DNA of 64,000 nt from Sinomonas susongensis (GCF_005877005.1 NZ_SSNH01000006.1:1-64000); one strand, 5' to 3'; positions 29,552 to 39,858 are shown, counted from the stretch's first letter. Program-made: numbers and translations. The notes: generated by a model not told the origin, from the sequence alone.

Positions 29552-31105
29552 TCAATTCCCTGCTTCCAGGTTTCCAAAGGGCGCCGATTCTGAAGCTCTG
29601 CCGATCGATATCACTCGATACCCGACCAGGAGCACTGCTAGATATGCCATCGATTGGAGCAGCGAGCCACGGAGGACGAGTATCAGATAGAAGGGAAGGA
29701 TGCACCCCAAGACCCCGGGTAGTCCGGTGTGACTGATGGTTTCGTCAAGCCTACGGTCAAGCTTAGAAATAACAAGACCAAGCACAAACATGCCCACAAT
29801 TAGGAGAACGATTCCACCGTTTATCAGTAGTTCCCCCCAGATGGGTTCTGAGAGGTTCGTGAAGCCGTATCCTTTGAACTGCGCTACAAGCACTCCAGTG
29901 TCGATGGGCTTACCCGGCCAGATGCTCCTAGGTACCCAGAAGAGAAGCACGCCTGCGAGCTGCGATCCCCCGACCTCTCCACGTACGTGCACATATTCGA
30001 GAGTGTTGACGATTTGGGAGTAGCTGTCGAAGTCCCCACTGAGCATCGATGTTAGTGGACTCTGTGACTTGACCGTTGGAGACAGAGACCATCTGAACAT
30101 GTCCGCAATTGGGAAGACATAAATCATGCCCACGAGGGACGTGATCGAAAAGATGCGGAATCGACGAACACTGGATACCGCACCGTACGAGGTCACGAGC
30201 GCCAGGGCGGCGGTTCCGAAAATGTAGCGAGCACTGCTTATGGGATTGGTGCTGATGACGAGTGAGATTAGAGAAACGATAAATAGGAGACTTGGCACGA
30301 CTCGACGGCTATAGCCAGTGTCTATCCGGCGTAAAAAGATCTGGGCTACGACGCAGACTAGGAGCCCCATCTGCGTGAGCGCGGTGAAGATGGCGGCTGT
30401 TGTTGAATCCGGCCAGATCCGGCTGCGAATCGAGTCCAGCGTCATTCGGCTCGAGAAGAGCTGCATAAAGCCTACGCGCGATGCGTAATATCCAAAGATG
30501 CCCAGAGTTATAACGGTCAGTAACGTGACCGCCCTGTGGTTTGGTATCGAAGCCCTCGGTCGAGCCTCCGGGGTCGCTGATTGCATAGAACGGTGTGATT
30601 TACGTTGGATCTGACCAAGCGCGACGCCCAACAGCATGACGACGCAGCCTATTAGGATCGCTCCGCTGGCTTCCCAATCCAAGTCATGATTGACCGAAGC
30701 GGTCGTGTCTGTGTCCTGACCGAAGCGAAGCTGGACGAACGGCGCGATTCCGAGGAATGCATAGGCAAACAGCCAGAACGTCATTTCGAACAAGCGGCGT
30801 CGATGGGAGGCAATTATGAAGGAGAATCGAAGAGCTGACAGTTCAACGACAAGGAGCGGGCCGAGGGCGTGACCTTGGGAATGGTCCGCACCAGTTGCCA
30901 GAATGAGGACTAGCGGGGCTATTGCCCCCAAACCTATCCACGTCAAAGTGCCGACCAGTGGGGACCGTTGGCTGAGGTCCCGTCTTACGGGTCGAACGCG
31001 GACGTCTTTAGTTCCAGCGGTCGCCGCACGTTCCCCGGGTGTCCTCGGTTGTTTCAGGTCTGCTCCCTCAGTGCGATTGAGATCGGCAATCTGACTTGAT
31101 GTCAT
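29552..31105 (-). CDS. Wzy-like polysaccharide polymerase (O-antigen polymerase type)
   Basis: The 517-residue product has a soluble N-terminal stretch of about 45 residues and then about 11-12 hydrophobic segments. A large outside loop lies in the second half (about residues 315-385). This topology, the lack of any enzyme motif and the position between initiating transferase and glycosyltransferase genes fit a Wzy polymerase. The composition is AT-richer than flanking genes, as usual for Wzy. The ATG at 31105 has GGAG nine bases upstream and leaves a 1-base gap to the previous stop. Confidence 0.75.
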   Translation of the reverse strand: MTSSQIADLNRTEGADLKQPRTPGERAATAGTKDVRVRPVRRDLSQRSPLVGTLTWIGLGAIAPLVLILATGADHSQGHALGPLLVVELSALRFSFIIASHRRRLFEMTFWLFAYAFLGIAPFVQLRFGQDTDTTASVNHDLDWEASGAILIGCVVMLLGVALGQIQRKSHRSMQSATPEARPRASIPNHRAVTLLTVITLGIFGYYASRVGFMQLFSSRMTLDSIRSRIWPDSTTAAIFTALTQMGLLVCVVAQIFLRRIDTGYSRRVVPSLLFIVSLISLVISTNPISSARYIFGTAALALVTSYGAVSSVRRFRIFSITSLVGMIYVFPIADMFRWSLSPTVKSQSPLTSMLSGDFDSYSQIVNTLEYVHVRGEVGGSQLAGVLLFWVPRSIWPGKPIDTGVLVAQFKGYGFTNLSEPIWGELLINGGIVLLIVGMFVLGLVISKLDRRLDETISHTGLPGVLGCILPFYLILVLRGSLLQSMAYLAVLLVGYRVISIGRASESAPFGNLEAGN

Positions 31106-31106
31106 G

Positions 31107-32582
31107 TTAATACGCTCCGGCTCGAGAAAGTACCGCGCGGATAGTGCGGGCAAGAATTAGTAGGTCCTGAGTGAGAGACCAGTTCTCGACGTAGTAAAGA
31201 TCTAGGCGGAGCGCATCCTCCCAAGAGAGGTTGCTCCGACCCGAGACCTGCCACGACCCAGTGATCCCGGGTTTCACTAACAATCTCCGGTGAGCAAAGT
31301 CGTCGTAGCCGATCACCTCGGATGGAAGCGGGGGGCGGGGACCGACTAGGCTCATTTCTCCGCGGAGGACGTTCAGCAGCTGGGGAAGTTCATCGATGGA
31401 GTACTTCCGGATTACTTTGCCCAAGCGGGTGATCCGGGGGTCCTGCTTCATTTTGAAGAGGAGGCCGGCGCCATCGTTGTGCTGGCGCAACGACTCCAGC
31501 CTTGCTTCGGCATCCGCAACCATCGAACGGAACTTGAACATCCAGAACGGCGCCCCGGCGCGGCCCACCCGTTGTTGACGGAAGATGGCGGGGCCCTTGC
31601 TGTCGAGGCGAACGAGAAGTGCGACGAGACCCATTGGCAGAGCAAGGAGGGCCAAAAGAGTCACCGAGGTGAGGATGTCAAAACTGCGCTTGATGACACG
31701 CTTTGAGCCCTCAAGCTTCGGTGTCGTCACGTGAATAAGGGGCAGCCCGGCGACGGGCTGAGTCCGAATGCGGGGCCCGGCGACGTCGGTGAGCGCCGGG
31801 GCCATGATCATACCGATGTTTCTGGCAGCTAATTGCCAGCCCAACTGGCGTAGGACCATGGGGTCGAAGGCTGCTCCCGCGGTGATCGCGACTGCAGTCG
31901 CTGCCGAGTCGCGGATCGCCTCGAGAACGTCGTCAATCCCCTTGCCGTGACCGATGACGGGAAGGGGGCCGGACTCCGTCTGAATCGACTCTAATGATGA
32001 TGGTTCCGGCATGTGCGCGGCTACAGGGAGGTAGCCCGCTTCCGGGTGCATGCTTAGCTGCCGGTGGAGATGACGTGTGGTGTGTGGTCCGCCTATAAGC
32101 AGTACACGTTGAAGTCCTCGGCCCTGCTGTCGCTTGGCGACGAGTGTTGCACGAACGATCCATCGCCCAGCCAGGAGACTGACGATTCCGAGTGGCAGAG
32201 CGATCGCCACGTAACCCCTGGCGGTGTCAAGCTGGAAAACATAGGAAATGATGGCTACCGCACCGAATAACCAAAGCGTCGACTTGATGACCCGGCGGTA
32301 TTCCTCGGGGCCATAGCCCAGAACTTGGTCCTCCCGGCTCCCGCCCGTTCCGAGAACTAGCCACCATGTGACGATCAACAGAAGAGAAATGAAGGTGTAC
32401 GACGTTCGCTGATTGCCGACGTCCAGGGACTGCTCGTTGCCACCGAACCTGGCGATCTGGGCGCCGATGGTAGCCCAAGCGATGCACAAAAGGTCCACCA
32501 CGAGCATGCGGCGCTGCGCCGCTTCCAGAACGCGGTTGGCTTCACGCAATTGAGGCTGGGCCTCATCTCGGATAATGCTCAT
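31107..32582 (-). CDS. Polyprenyl-phosphate sugar phosphotransferase (initiating sugar transferase)
   Basis: The 491-residue protein has an N-terminal region with four to five membrane segments and a Rossmann-like CoA-binding-type domain. The C-terminal catalytic domain starts with KRSFDILTSVTLLALLALPM and has GPAIFRQQRVGRAGAPFWMF, KFRSMV, RKYSIDELPQLLNVLRGEMS and LVGPRPPLPSE, all typical of the WbaP/WcaJ family. It starts repeat-unit synthesis by moving a sugar phosphate onto undecaprenyl phosphate. The ATG at 32582 has GGGGGAAG upstream, so the longer upstream frame was rejected. Confidence 0.93.
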   Translation of the reverse strand: MSIIRDEAQPQLREANRVLEAAQRRMLVVDLLCIAWATIGAQIARFGGNEQSLDVGNQRTSYTFISLLLIVTWWLVLGTGGSREDQVLGYGPEEYRRVIKSTLWLFGAVAIISYVFQLDTARGYVAIALPLGIVSLLAGRWIVRATLVAKRQQGRGLQRVLLIGGPHTTRHLHRQLSMHPEAGYLPVAAHMPEPSSLESIQTESGPLPVIGHGKGIDDVLEAIRDSAATAVAITAGAAFDPMVLRQLGWQLAARNIGMIMAPALTDVAGPRIRTQPVAGLPLIHVTTPKLEGSKRVIKRSFDILTSVTLLALLALPMGLVALLVRLDSKGPAIFRQQRVGRAGAPFWMFKFRSMVADAEARLESLRQHNDGAGLLFKMKQDPRITRLGKVIRKYSIDELPQLLNVLRGEMSLVGPRPPLPSEVIGYDDFAHRRLLVKPGITGSWQVSGRSNLSWEDALRLDLYYVENWSLTQDLLILARTIRAVLSRAGAY

Positions 32583-32601
32583 ACTTCCCCCAAAAGCAGA
32601 T

Positions 32602-33906
32602 CTAGTTGAGTGCGCGTGGAACGCCGGTGGAAAGACTCGCAAGCCAACTGGAGTAGGCCCCGATCGCCGCGCTTTCCGAGAGAACCCTTTCGGCGTAGAT
32701 GGGTCCTCTGGAGCCCAATGCTTCTGCTTCGGCAGGGTTGTCGCGGAGCCTTTCGACGCCACGCAAGAGGGCGGACGGGCGCTGGGGATCTACCAGAATG
32801 CCTGCGTCAGATGCCCGTATCTCGTCGGCGGTTGCACTCTCGGGATGGGTCGAAGCCACGATGGGCAGTCCCGTTGCGAAGTAGGAGGTCAGCTTGCTCG
32901 GGACGCTCATCTCACGAAGTTCGGGACGTTCATTGACAATCAGCACGTCGGCGGCCCGCAGGGCCTCGGAGTACTCCCGATCACTCAGAGGCTTTACGAA
33001 CGACAGGGAGCGGATGCCCTCGCCGGCAACGTGCAGGGCCTCACGACGATTTCCGTCGCCCAAAAGCACGAACCTGACCCTGCTGTCGAAGGCATCAGCA
33101 AGCCGTGCTGCTTCTACGACATTCTCAAGGCCCTGCTTCACTCCCATGTTCCCGGCATGAAGTGCGATGGTTTCCTCAGAGGACCAGCCCAGACGAGACC
33201 GAACGGCCTCACGATCGAAAACAGAGTCGTGCTGGATATGGGTCCAGTTGCGGATGACGTCGACGTTCTCTCGCGAAACCTCGAGCTCGTCGACGACGTA
33301 GTCGCGGAACCGTCCATGGATCACCGTGATACCGCTGCAGGACCGGAGGATCTTCGACTCGATCCACTTCACAGCCTTCGTTGCGGTGGCGCTTCCGCCC
33401 GTTTCCTCCAACCCACGGCTGTAGAGGTCTTGAATCCAAATGGCCACAGGAATGCCCTTGAGGCGGGCCTTGGCAACCGCAAAGGCGGAAGCAAAGAGCC
33501 CGGGGCTGACGACGAGCACGATGTCACGCTTGGGCCAGCGTCGGAGTGCGGTATGAAGCCCGAAAGTGAGCTCCATGACCAGGCGGTTCAATGTCCGAGG
33601 AACGGCCGGAACTGTGTGCCGGAGACGCCGGACAGGGACACCATTGATGATTTGGTGGCTGGACAGTCCTGAGTATCCTTCAGCAACTTGCCACTGGGGA
33701 TAGTGCGGGTAGCCGGTGAGGACCTCGACCTTGTGTCCGAGTCCCGCGAGGCCCTCAGCGAGCTTCGTGGTGTACGGGGCATTTCCTGTGGGCTCAGGAG
33801 CATAGTTCAGACCGACGACGAGGACGGAGGCCAGATCATCCCGCACCTTGCCGCTGCCAGCGACCCGGAAGGCCCCCGATTGGGGCTCATACTTCTGCGT
33901 CGTCAC
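32602..33906 (-). CDS. Glycosyltransferase family 4 (WbuB-like)
   Basis: The 434-residue GT-B protein has the WbuB-like N-terminus VLVVGLNYAPEPTGNAPYTT and GYPHYPQW. The C-terminal domain has LHAGNMGVKQGLENVVEAA and then SVPSKLTSYFATGLPIVAS, where the donor-binding loop is found. The start GTG at 33906 overlaps the upstream gene by GTGA and has GGGGAG seven bases before it. It is one of two tandem family 4 transferases for the repeat unit. Confidence 0.87.
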   Translation of the reverse strand: MTTQKYEPQSGAFRVAGSGKVRDDLASVLVVGLNYAPEPTGNAPYTTKLAEGLAGLGHKVEVLTGYPHYPQWQVAEGYSGLSSHQIINGVPVRRLRHTVPAVPRTLNRLVMELTFGLHTALRRWPKRDIVLVVSPGLFASAFAVAKARLKGIPVAIWIQDLYSRGLEETGGSATATKAVKWIESKILRSCSGITVIHGRFRDYVVDELEVSRENVDVIRNWTHIQHDSVFDREAVRSRLGWSSEETIALHAGNMGVKQGLENVVEAARLADAFDSRVRFVLLGDGNRREALHVAGEGIRSLSFVKPLSDREYSEALRAADVLIVNERPELREMSVPSKLTSYFATGLPIVASTHPESATADEIRASDAGILVDPQRPSALLRGVERLRDNPAEAEALGSRGPIYAERVLSESAAIGAYSSWLASLSTGVPRALN

Positions 33907-35075
33907 GCGATGCTCCCCACTCCGTCTTGGGCGTTCCGCTTTGCCCGATAGACCTCCTCGAGCCGGTCCACCACGGATTTCATGGAGAACGACTGAGCGA
34001 CCAAGTTCCTCGCGTTTGCACTGCAAGCCAGGCGTCGGGATTCGTCGCCGAGCAGGACAGAGATTGCCTCGGCGAGGGCTTCAACCGACCCATCGACCAC
34101 GATGCCCGCGTCTGCTTCCCGAACTGCGGTGCTGAGCCCGCAGTCTTCACTGATGATCACCGGAAGACCGAGTGACATCGCCTCGAGGACGGTCATGGGA
34201 AACGGCTCGTTCTCCGACGGCAGCACGAAAATCTGGGATTGGCGCATCCGCTGGGCGGTCTCATGCAGTTGAAGCGATCCTTCCACGCGGATCTGCCGTC
34301 CCGCAGGATCAAATTTCACGGCAAGATCCCTCACCGGTTTCCCCTCGCCCTCGTCGGGGCCGACTACAGAGAACGTCGTGTAGGGAAACTCGGCGGCCAG
34401 ACGGCGGGCGGCCTCGACGAACAGCCGTGGCCTCTTTCGGGGATGGAGCCTCGCCAGAAAGAGGACGTCAGTCTGACGGCCTAGTACGTTGGCTGGGTTT
34501 TCGGCTACCGGAACGCCATTGTGGAGCAGCTGCAGATCCACGTCTCGATTCCCCATGACTTGCTTGAGATCCGACGCTTCACGCTGGGTCAAGTAGAAGG
34601 CCCGCTCCGCTGAACCCAGGAGCGGACGTGTGAGGAAGCGGTCGAGAGGGCGGGACAGCAGTTTCGATGAAGCATCGATCATCCCGTGCGTTTGCGTTAC
34701 GAAAGGAACCCCTCGCCGACGCGCGATGAGAGCGGCCGGGAGGGTTACGAGATCCCGGGCCAGATGGATGTGGATGACGTCGAAGTCACGCGCGTGGCGC
34801 AGAAGATGAGCTGAAAGACCCGCAGAAAACAGTCCTGCGAAGCCCGACCCAGGCACGAGATGTGCCACTGGGAAAAGACGAGCGGGGACGCCGTCAAAGG
34901 AGTCGGGAAGCTGCTCAAATCCTCGGGCCCCGCCCAGGAGGGTCACCTCATGCCCGCGCTCAATGAGTTCCTTCGCATGGTTGACCGCCACCCTCGTGGG
35001 GCCGCCATAGGCCCCGTCCGGGCTGAAAAGGGTGGCTACGTGCGCGATACGCAGAGGGCTTCCAGACCTATTCAT
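33903..35075 (-). CDS. Glycosyltransferase family 4
   Basis: The 390-residue product has the GT-B start HVATLFSPDGAYGGPTRVAV, where the GG-P-x-R loop is typical of GT4. The late E-x7-E motif is present as ENEPFPMTVLEAMSLGLPVI. It overlaps the acetyltransferase stop at its start and the next GT4 gene at its end, so it is in the middle of a tight operon. It should transfer a hexose from a nucleotide sugar in the cytoplasm. Confidence 0.88.
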   Translation of the reverse strand: MNRSGSPLRIAHVATLFSPDGAYGGPTRVAVNHAKELIERGHEVTLLGGARGFEQLPDSFDGVPARLFPVAHLVPGSGFAGLFSAGLSAHLLRHARDFDVIHIHLARDLVTLPAALIARRRGVPFVTQTHGMIDASSKLLSRPLDRFLTRPLLGSAERAFYLTQREASDLKQVMGNRDVDLQLLHNGVPVAENPANVLGRQTDVLFLARLHPRKRPRLFVEAARRLAAEFPYTTFSVVGPDEGEGKPVRDLAVKFDPAGRQIRVEGSLQLHETAQRMRQSQIFVLPSENEPFPMTVLEAMSLGLPVIISEDCGLSTAVREADAGIVVDGSVEALAEAISVLLGDESRRLACSANARNLVAQSFSMKSVVDRLEEVYRAKRNAQDGVGSIA

Positions 35076-35680
35076 TGGGACCCGATATCGAATCGGTGTC
35101 CGAGAGCGGAGGGAGCGTTCTGGCTCCCCCAGATGGTATTCGCGGGGACATTACCGCTCACGACGGTTCCTGGTGCGATGAGCGCCGAACGGCCAATGCG
35201 ACTTCCTCCAAGGACGATGCATCTCGAGGTCACCCAAGCGCCCGCTTCGATATGAACGGGCTTCGTCAGGAGGGCCATGTCGCGACGGTGGGCGTGGCTC
35301 CCTGTAGTCACGAAGGTCTCCTGGGACAGCGTGACGTCATGGCCGATGTAGACGTGATCCTGATTGTGCAGCCACACACCTTCGCCGATCCAGCAGTCCC
35401 GCCCCACGTGAAGCTTCCAAGGGAAGCGGACCCGGGTTCGGGGGCGGAAGACCACGCCTTCCTCGATTTCGGCGCCGAACGCCCTCAGGACAGCGGCGCG
35501 AAGGCGCGAACTCAATTGCCAGGGGTTCGTGACAAAGAGCAGCTCGGCGGCTGCCCAGAGGTAGACCACCACTTTGGGCCTGTCCCAGCTTTCGCCTGCC
35601 CCTGGCGCCCTCCGAAGGCTTATGACGGGAACGGAGTCCATGCCGCGAACCGCGTCCTCTTTCGACGGGTGACCCTGCAC
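35072..35680 (-). CDS. WcaF-like acyltransferase (left-handed beta-helix)
   Basis: The product has about 202 residues. From residue 85 on it has hexapeptide-repeat turns (LHVGRDCWIGEGVWLHNQDH, VYIGHDVTLSQ, RIGRSALIAPGTVVSGNVP) and the His of GSHAHRRD. This is the trimeric acetyltransferase fold of WcaF/WcaB proteins, which use acetyl-CoA to acetylate colanic-acid-type sugars. The GTG at 35680 is set by GGGGGAGA six bases upstream; an ATG at 35641 is the alternative. It is the first gene of the leftward operon. Confidence 0.85.
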   Translation of the reverse strand: MQGHPSKEDAVRGMDSVPVISLRRAPGAGESWDRPKVVVYLWAAAELLFVTNPWQLSSRLRAAVLRAFGAEIEEGVVFRPRTRVRFPWKLHVGRDCWIGEGVWLHNQDHVYIGHDVTLSQETFVTTGSHAHRRDMALLTKPVHIEAGAWVTSRCIVLGGSRIGRSALIAPGTVVSGNVPANTIWGSQNAPSALGHRFDIGSQ

Positions 35681-35950
35681 CAATGTCTCCCCCTAGGACC
35701 GCACTGATCCTTCCAACCCCGCACGCTATCACCGCGAAGATCAGCGGCATATCCTAGCTTGTCATGAAAGGGTGAGCATCTAGTGAACGATGTCTCAGTA
35801 CCGTAGCGTTTGGTTTTCAGCGTAAGTCATGCACCACGTAGGTCTCGTATGATGACTGTGCCTCAGTGGTCAGCGACCTAGGGTGCTCGCCGTAGGCGAG
35901 AAAATCGGGCGGCACCGTCGCGTGTCCCCTAGGGGGAAGGGACATTCGTC
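35681..35950. other. Divergent promoter region between acetyltransferase and gmd
   Basis: No gene was seen in these 270 bases. They separate the leftward glycosyltransferase operon from the rightward GDP-fucose operon. An extended -10-like CGTATGAT (35847-35853) and a purine-rich ribosome site before 35951 point to gmd transcription; no good -35 was found. Confidence 0.45.
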
Positions 35951-36994
35951 GTGGCAAAGAAGGCGTTCATTACCGGAATCACAGGGCAGGACGGCTCGTA
36001 TCTTGCCGAGCTGCTGCTCTCCAAGGGCTATGAGGTCCATGGGCTTATCCGTCGCAGCTCGACATTCAACACTTCCCGCATCGACCACCTCTACGTCGAT
36101 CCCCACGAAAGCGATGCGCGCCTCTTCCTGCACTATGGGGACCTGAGCGACGGCGGCCGCCTTGTGAGCCTGCTGGCGAACCTGCGCCCCGACGAGGTCT
36201 ACAACCTCGCTGCCCAGTCGCACGTGCGGGTCTCCTTCGACGAGCCAGAGCACACCGGAGACACGACCGGGATCGGCTCGGTTCGCATGCTCGAGGCCGT
36301 TCGCCTCTCCGGAATTCACACCCGCTTCTACCAGGCCTCGTCATCGGAAATGTTTGGCTCGACACCTCCGCCCCAGGACGAGACGACGCCATTCCACCCG
36401 CGCTCCCCATACGGAGCAGCCAAGGTGTACAGCTATTGGATCACTCGGAACTACCGCGAGGCCTACGGCATGTTCGCGGTGAACGGCATCCTCTTCAACC
36501 ACGAGTCGCCCCGGCGCGGCGAGACCTTCGTGACCCGCAAGATCACGCGCGCCGCCGCAGCCATCAAGGCCGGCATCCAAGACCACCTTTACCTCGGCAA
36601 CCTCGACGCCGTTCGTGACTGGGGGTACGCGGCTGAGTATGTGGAGGGCATGTGGCGCATGCTCCAGGCTGACGAGCCTGAGGACTTCGTCCTCGCCACA
36701 GGCCAGAGCCGGACAGTGCGGGACTTCCTCGACGTTTCCTTCGGGCATGTCAACCTCGACTGGCAGGACCACGTGCGCTTCGATGAGCGGTACCTCCGGC
36801 CGGCCGAGGTCGATGCCCTCATCGGGGACGCGAGCAAGGCTCGCGAGAAGCTGGGCTGGGAGCCGACGGTCGGGCCGGATGAGCTCGCGCGACTCATGGT
36901 GGACGCCGACCTCGAAGCGCTCAAGTTCCCGAGGGGTTCGTGGATTGACACAGTGGACCTCGAAAGCTGGGGAGCGACGGCCGGTGTCCGCTGA
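35951..36994 (+). CDS. gmd: GDP-mannose 4,6-dehydratase
   Basis: The 347-residue SDR has the Gmd start [30 protein letters not shown], in parts [10 protein letters not shown] and VHGLIRR. It has catalytic Thr/Ser-Glu in ASSSEMFG and the Y-x3-K pair in [13 protein letters not shown], then [15 protein letters not shown]. It converts GDP-mannose to GDP-4-keto-6-deoxymannose, the first step to GDP-L-fucose. The start is GTG with AGGGGGAAGGG upstream. It overlaps fcl by 11 bases, so the pathway is one operon. Confidence 0.96.
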   Translation: MAKKAFITGITGQDGSYLAELLLSKGYEVHGLIRRSSTFNTSRIDHLYVDPHESDARLFLHYGDLSDGGRLVSLLANLRPDEVYNLAAQSHVRVSFDEPEHTGDTTGIGSVRMLEAVRLSGIHTRFYQASSSEMFGSTPPPQDETTPFHPRSPYGAAKVYSYWITRNYREAYGMFAVNGILFNHESPRRGETFVTRKITRAAAAIKAGIQDHLYLGNLDAVRDWGYAAEYVEGMWRMLQADEPEDFVLATGQSRTVRDFLDVSFGHVNLDWQDHVRFDERYLRPAEVDALIGDASKAREKLGWEPTVGPDELARLMVDADLEALKFPRGSWIDTVDLESWGATAGVR

Positions 36995-37958
36995 ATTAGA
37001 TTTCACGCCCGGTCCGCTCGACCGGGACGCGCCTGTGTATATCGCCGGGCACCGTGGCCTTGCGGGTTCTGCCATTTGGCGGAAGCTCGAGGCGGAGGGC
37101 TTCTCGAGGCTGATCGGCAGGACGTCAACCGAGCTTGACCTGAAGGACCGGGACGCTGTCTTCGGATTCTTCGAGCAGGAGAAACCGGAGTGCGTCTTCC
37201 TCGCGGCGGCGAAGGTCGGCGGGATCCTCGCGAACGACACCTATCCCGCTGACTTCCTGAGCGAGAACCTGCAGATCCAGGTGAACGTCATGGACGCGGC
37301 AGTCCGCTTTGGGGTGCGCAGGCTCCTGTTCCTGGGCTCATCCTGTATCTACCCGAAGTTCGCGCCGCAGCCGATCAAGGAATCGGCCCTGCTCCAAGGC
37401 GATCTCGAACCGACGAATGACGCGTACGCAATCGCCAAGATCGCGGGAATCCTCAATGTGCAGGCGGTCCGCCGCCAGCATGGGCTTCCTTGGATCTCAG
37501 CGATGCCAACCAACCTCTACGGCCCGGGGGACAACTTCTCGCGCCTCGGATCGCACGTTCTGCCGGCCTTGATCCGCCGCTACGAGGAAGCCCGTCTCGA
37601 GGGGCTTCCCAGCGTCGTGAACTGGGGGACAGGCAGCCCCCGCAGGGAATTCCTGCACGTCGACGACCTCGCGTCAGCGCTTCTCCACCTCATGGAGAAT
37701 TACGACGGCCCGCAGCACGTGAACGTGGGGACGGGCACGGATGTCACCATCAAGGAACTCGCCGAAGCGGTTGCGGCGACGGTGGGCTACGAGGGGTCAT
37801 CCGAATGGGACCTGAGCAAGCCCGATGGCACGCCGCAGAAGCTGCTGGACGTCTCGAAGCTCAACGCCACCGGCTGGTTCCCGACGATTGACCTTGAGCA
37901 AGGCCTCAAGTCCACGGTGGAGTGGTTCCGCGAGCACTCGGAGGATTTCCGTCAGTGA
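36984..37958 (+). CDS. fcl: GDP-L-fucose synthase
   Basis: The 324-residue product has [19 protein letters not shown] (nucleotide binding, where Fcl typically has GHxGLVG). It also has [28 protein letters not shown] with the catalytic Ser and Cys, and the Y-x3-K of AYAIAK. It epimerises and reduces the Gmd product to GDP-L-fucose. The GTG at 36984 has GGGGAG nine bases upstream and lies inside the end of gmd. Its end overlaps the DUF4012 gene by GTGA. Confidence 0.95.
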   Translation: MSAELDFTPGPLDRDAPVYIAGHRGLAGSAIWRKLEAEGFSRLIGRTSTELDLKDRDAVFGFFEQEKPECVFLAAAKVGGILANDTYPADFLSENLQIQVNVMDAAVRFGVRRLLFLGSSCIYPKFAPQPIKESALLQGDLEPTNDAYAIAKIAGILNVQAVRRQHGLPWISAMPTNLYGPGDNFSRLGSHVLPALIRRYEEARLEGLPSVVNWGTGSPRREFLHVDDLASALLHLMENYDGPQHVNVGTGTDVTIKELAEAVAATVGYEGSSEWDLSKPDGTPQKLLDVSKLNATGWFPTIDLEQGLKSTVEWFREHSEDFRQ

Positions 37959-39781
37959 GCGTCGAACCGGGCACGCCTGCACGGCGTCGCCGGGCTCTGG
38001 CCCGGCCGCGTCGACGCAAGCGTCCCTGGCTCCTTGCAACGGGAGTGATTCTGCTGCTGCTCGTCGCCTGCTCCGTCTGGCTCGGGGTCAGGGGCTATCT
38101 CGCGCAACGAGAGATTGCCCAGTCTCAGGAACTCGCAAAGGTTGTCCAGGCTGAAATCGTCGCCGGGCAGACCAGCCAGGCCAAAGGCAGCGCAGCGCAG
38201 CTCGCTTCGCACGTCGACGCTGCCCGCGGATACGTCGACGACCCCATGTGGCGAGCCGCAGCCGTGATTCCCGTCCTCGGCACCAATTTCTCAACCGTCA
38301 ACCAGCTGACGGCCATTCTGAGCAACGTCGCCCACGGGGCTGTGCTTCCGCTTTCCGACGTGGCGGCAAGCATCAGTCCCTCAACGCTCAAACCCGCTCA
38401 AGGGGTCATGGACCTTCAGGCGCTGACGGCAGCTCGCCCTGCGGTCGTTCAAGCCAAGGGTGTCCTCGAGGGCGCCTATTCACAGGTGAGCGCCATCTCG
38501 CCGGGTTTCGGCGCACTGCCACAGATCACGGACGGCCTCGACAAATTCAAAGCTGTGCTGAACCAAGCGGCCCAGCAGATTTCGACGGCGGACGTCGCCA
38601 CGGGCGTGCTGCCCGCCATGCTGGGGGACGACGGGCCGCGGACTTACCTCGTGCTGTTCCAGAACAATGCAGAGCTCCGCTCGACAGGAGGCATTCCGGG
38701 CGCCGCTGCAGAGATCCACGTCGACCACGGCCACATCACCTTCGGACGGCAGGCCGAGGCCAAGGACATCGGGCAGTTTCCGCAGCCCGTGCTTCCTCTC
38801 GCCGATCAGACGAAGGGGCTGTATGGGCCGATCGTCGGCCAGTACTTCCAAGACGTGAATCTTGCTCCGCAGTTTCCACTGACGGCTCGACTGGCCACCG
38901 AGATGTGGAAGCAGCGCTTCGGGGACCAGACTGACGGCGTCATCTCGCTCGACCCCGTCGCGCTGAGCTACATCCTCCAGGCGACCGGCCCTGTGCATCT
39001 CCCGACGGGGGAAAGTCTTGACAGCAGCAATGCGGTCAAGCTCCTGCTGAGTGACGCATATGCGAAGTACGACACCGTCAATCAGAAGGATGGCTTCTTC
39101 TCGACCGCGGCTGCGGCCGCCTTCGCCAAAGTCGCCGCTGGGGGATTTCAGCCGAAGCCCATGCTCTCTGCCCTCACCCGCTCCGCTTCCGAACACCGCC
39201 TGCTCGTGTGGAGTCCGAATCAAAAGGAGCAGGACGCGATCCAGGCTGGAAACGTCTCGGGGTCGCTGCCCGCGCAAACGCCCTCTCGCGGGGTTTTCGG
39301 TGTCTATCTCAACGATGCCACCGGGGCCAAGATGGACTACTACCTCCGCGAGTCCTACAAGATCGGTGGAGCCATGTGCCGAGCCGACGGCAGGCCGACG
39401 TGGCAGCTCGAAGTGACTCTGACGAATACCGCACCTTCGGACGCCGCCAGCGCGCTGCCCGCCTATGTCACCGGAGGCGGCGTCTACGGCGTCCAGCCCG
39501 GAGACGTCAAAACTCAGGTCAGTGTGTATGCGCCGCCTTCGGCCATCTACCTTGGCTCGTCTCAGGACGGGAATGTCCTCAGCGTCCACAGTGACATGGA
39601 TTCCGGATATCCGGTCGCGCAGACGGCCCCCGTCCTTTCACCGGGCCAGACCGTGACGCTGAAGTTCCAATTCCTCGGAGCACCCAACGCTGAGACCAAG
39701 CCCGACATGATATCGACGCCCACCGTTAACAATCCGAGCGTTTCGACTGCGTCACTTTCGTGTCAAGATGGAGTACGCTAA
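37955..39781 (+). CDS. DUF4012-domain membrane-anchored protein
   Basis: The 608-residue protein has a basic N-terminus (RRRALARPRRRKRP), one transmembrane segment (residues about 25-45) and a large extracytoplasmic part. The stretch RTYLVLFQNNAELRSTGGIPG near residue 230 is characteristic of DUF4012 proteins, which are often found in actinobacterial surface-polysaccharide loci. Its function is unknown; the location suggests polymer display or ligation. GTGA overlap with fcl shows it belongs to the same operon. The C-terminus is a beta-rich stalk-like domain with cysteines in GAMCRAD and LSCQDG. Confidence 0.82.
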   Translation: MSVEPGTPARRRRALARPRRRKRPWLLATGVILLLLVACSVWLGVRGYLAQREIAQSQELAKVVQAEIVAGQTSQAKGSAAQLASHVDAARGYVDDPMWRAAAVIPVLGTNFSTVNQLTAILSNVAHGAVLPLSDVAASISPSTLKPAQGVMDLQALTAARPAVVQAKGVLEGAYSQVSAISPGFGALPQITDGLDKFKAVLNQAAQQISTADVATGVLPAMLGDDGPRTYLVLFQNNAELRSTGGIPGAAAEIHVDHGHITFGRQAEAKDIGQFPQPVLPLADQTKGLYGPIVGQYFQDVNLAPQFPLTARLATEMWKQRFGDQTDGVISLDPVALSYILQATGPVHLPTGESLDSSNAVKLLLSDAYAKYDTVNQKDGFFSTAAAAAFAKVAAGGFQPKPMLSALTRSASEHRLLVWSPNQKEQDAIQAGNVSGSLPAQTPSRGVFGVYLNDATGAKMDYYLRESYKIGGAMCRADGRPTWQLEVTLTNTAPSDAASALPAYVTGGGVYGVQPGDVKTQVSVYAPPSAIYLGSSQDGNVLSVHSDMDSGYPVAQTAPVLSPGQTVTLKFQFLGAPNAETKPDMISTPTVNNPSVSTASLSCQDGVR

Positions 39782-39858
39782 CGTGTCCGTAGAGTACTGG
39801 TTCGGGAGCTGTCGTAGAACCGATATTCAACTATCAATCAAAGACTGGGGACCTTGCC

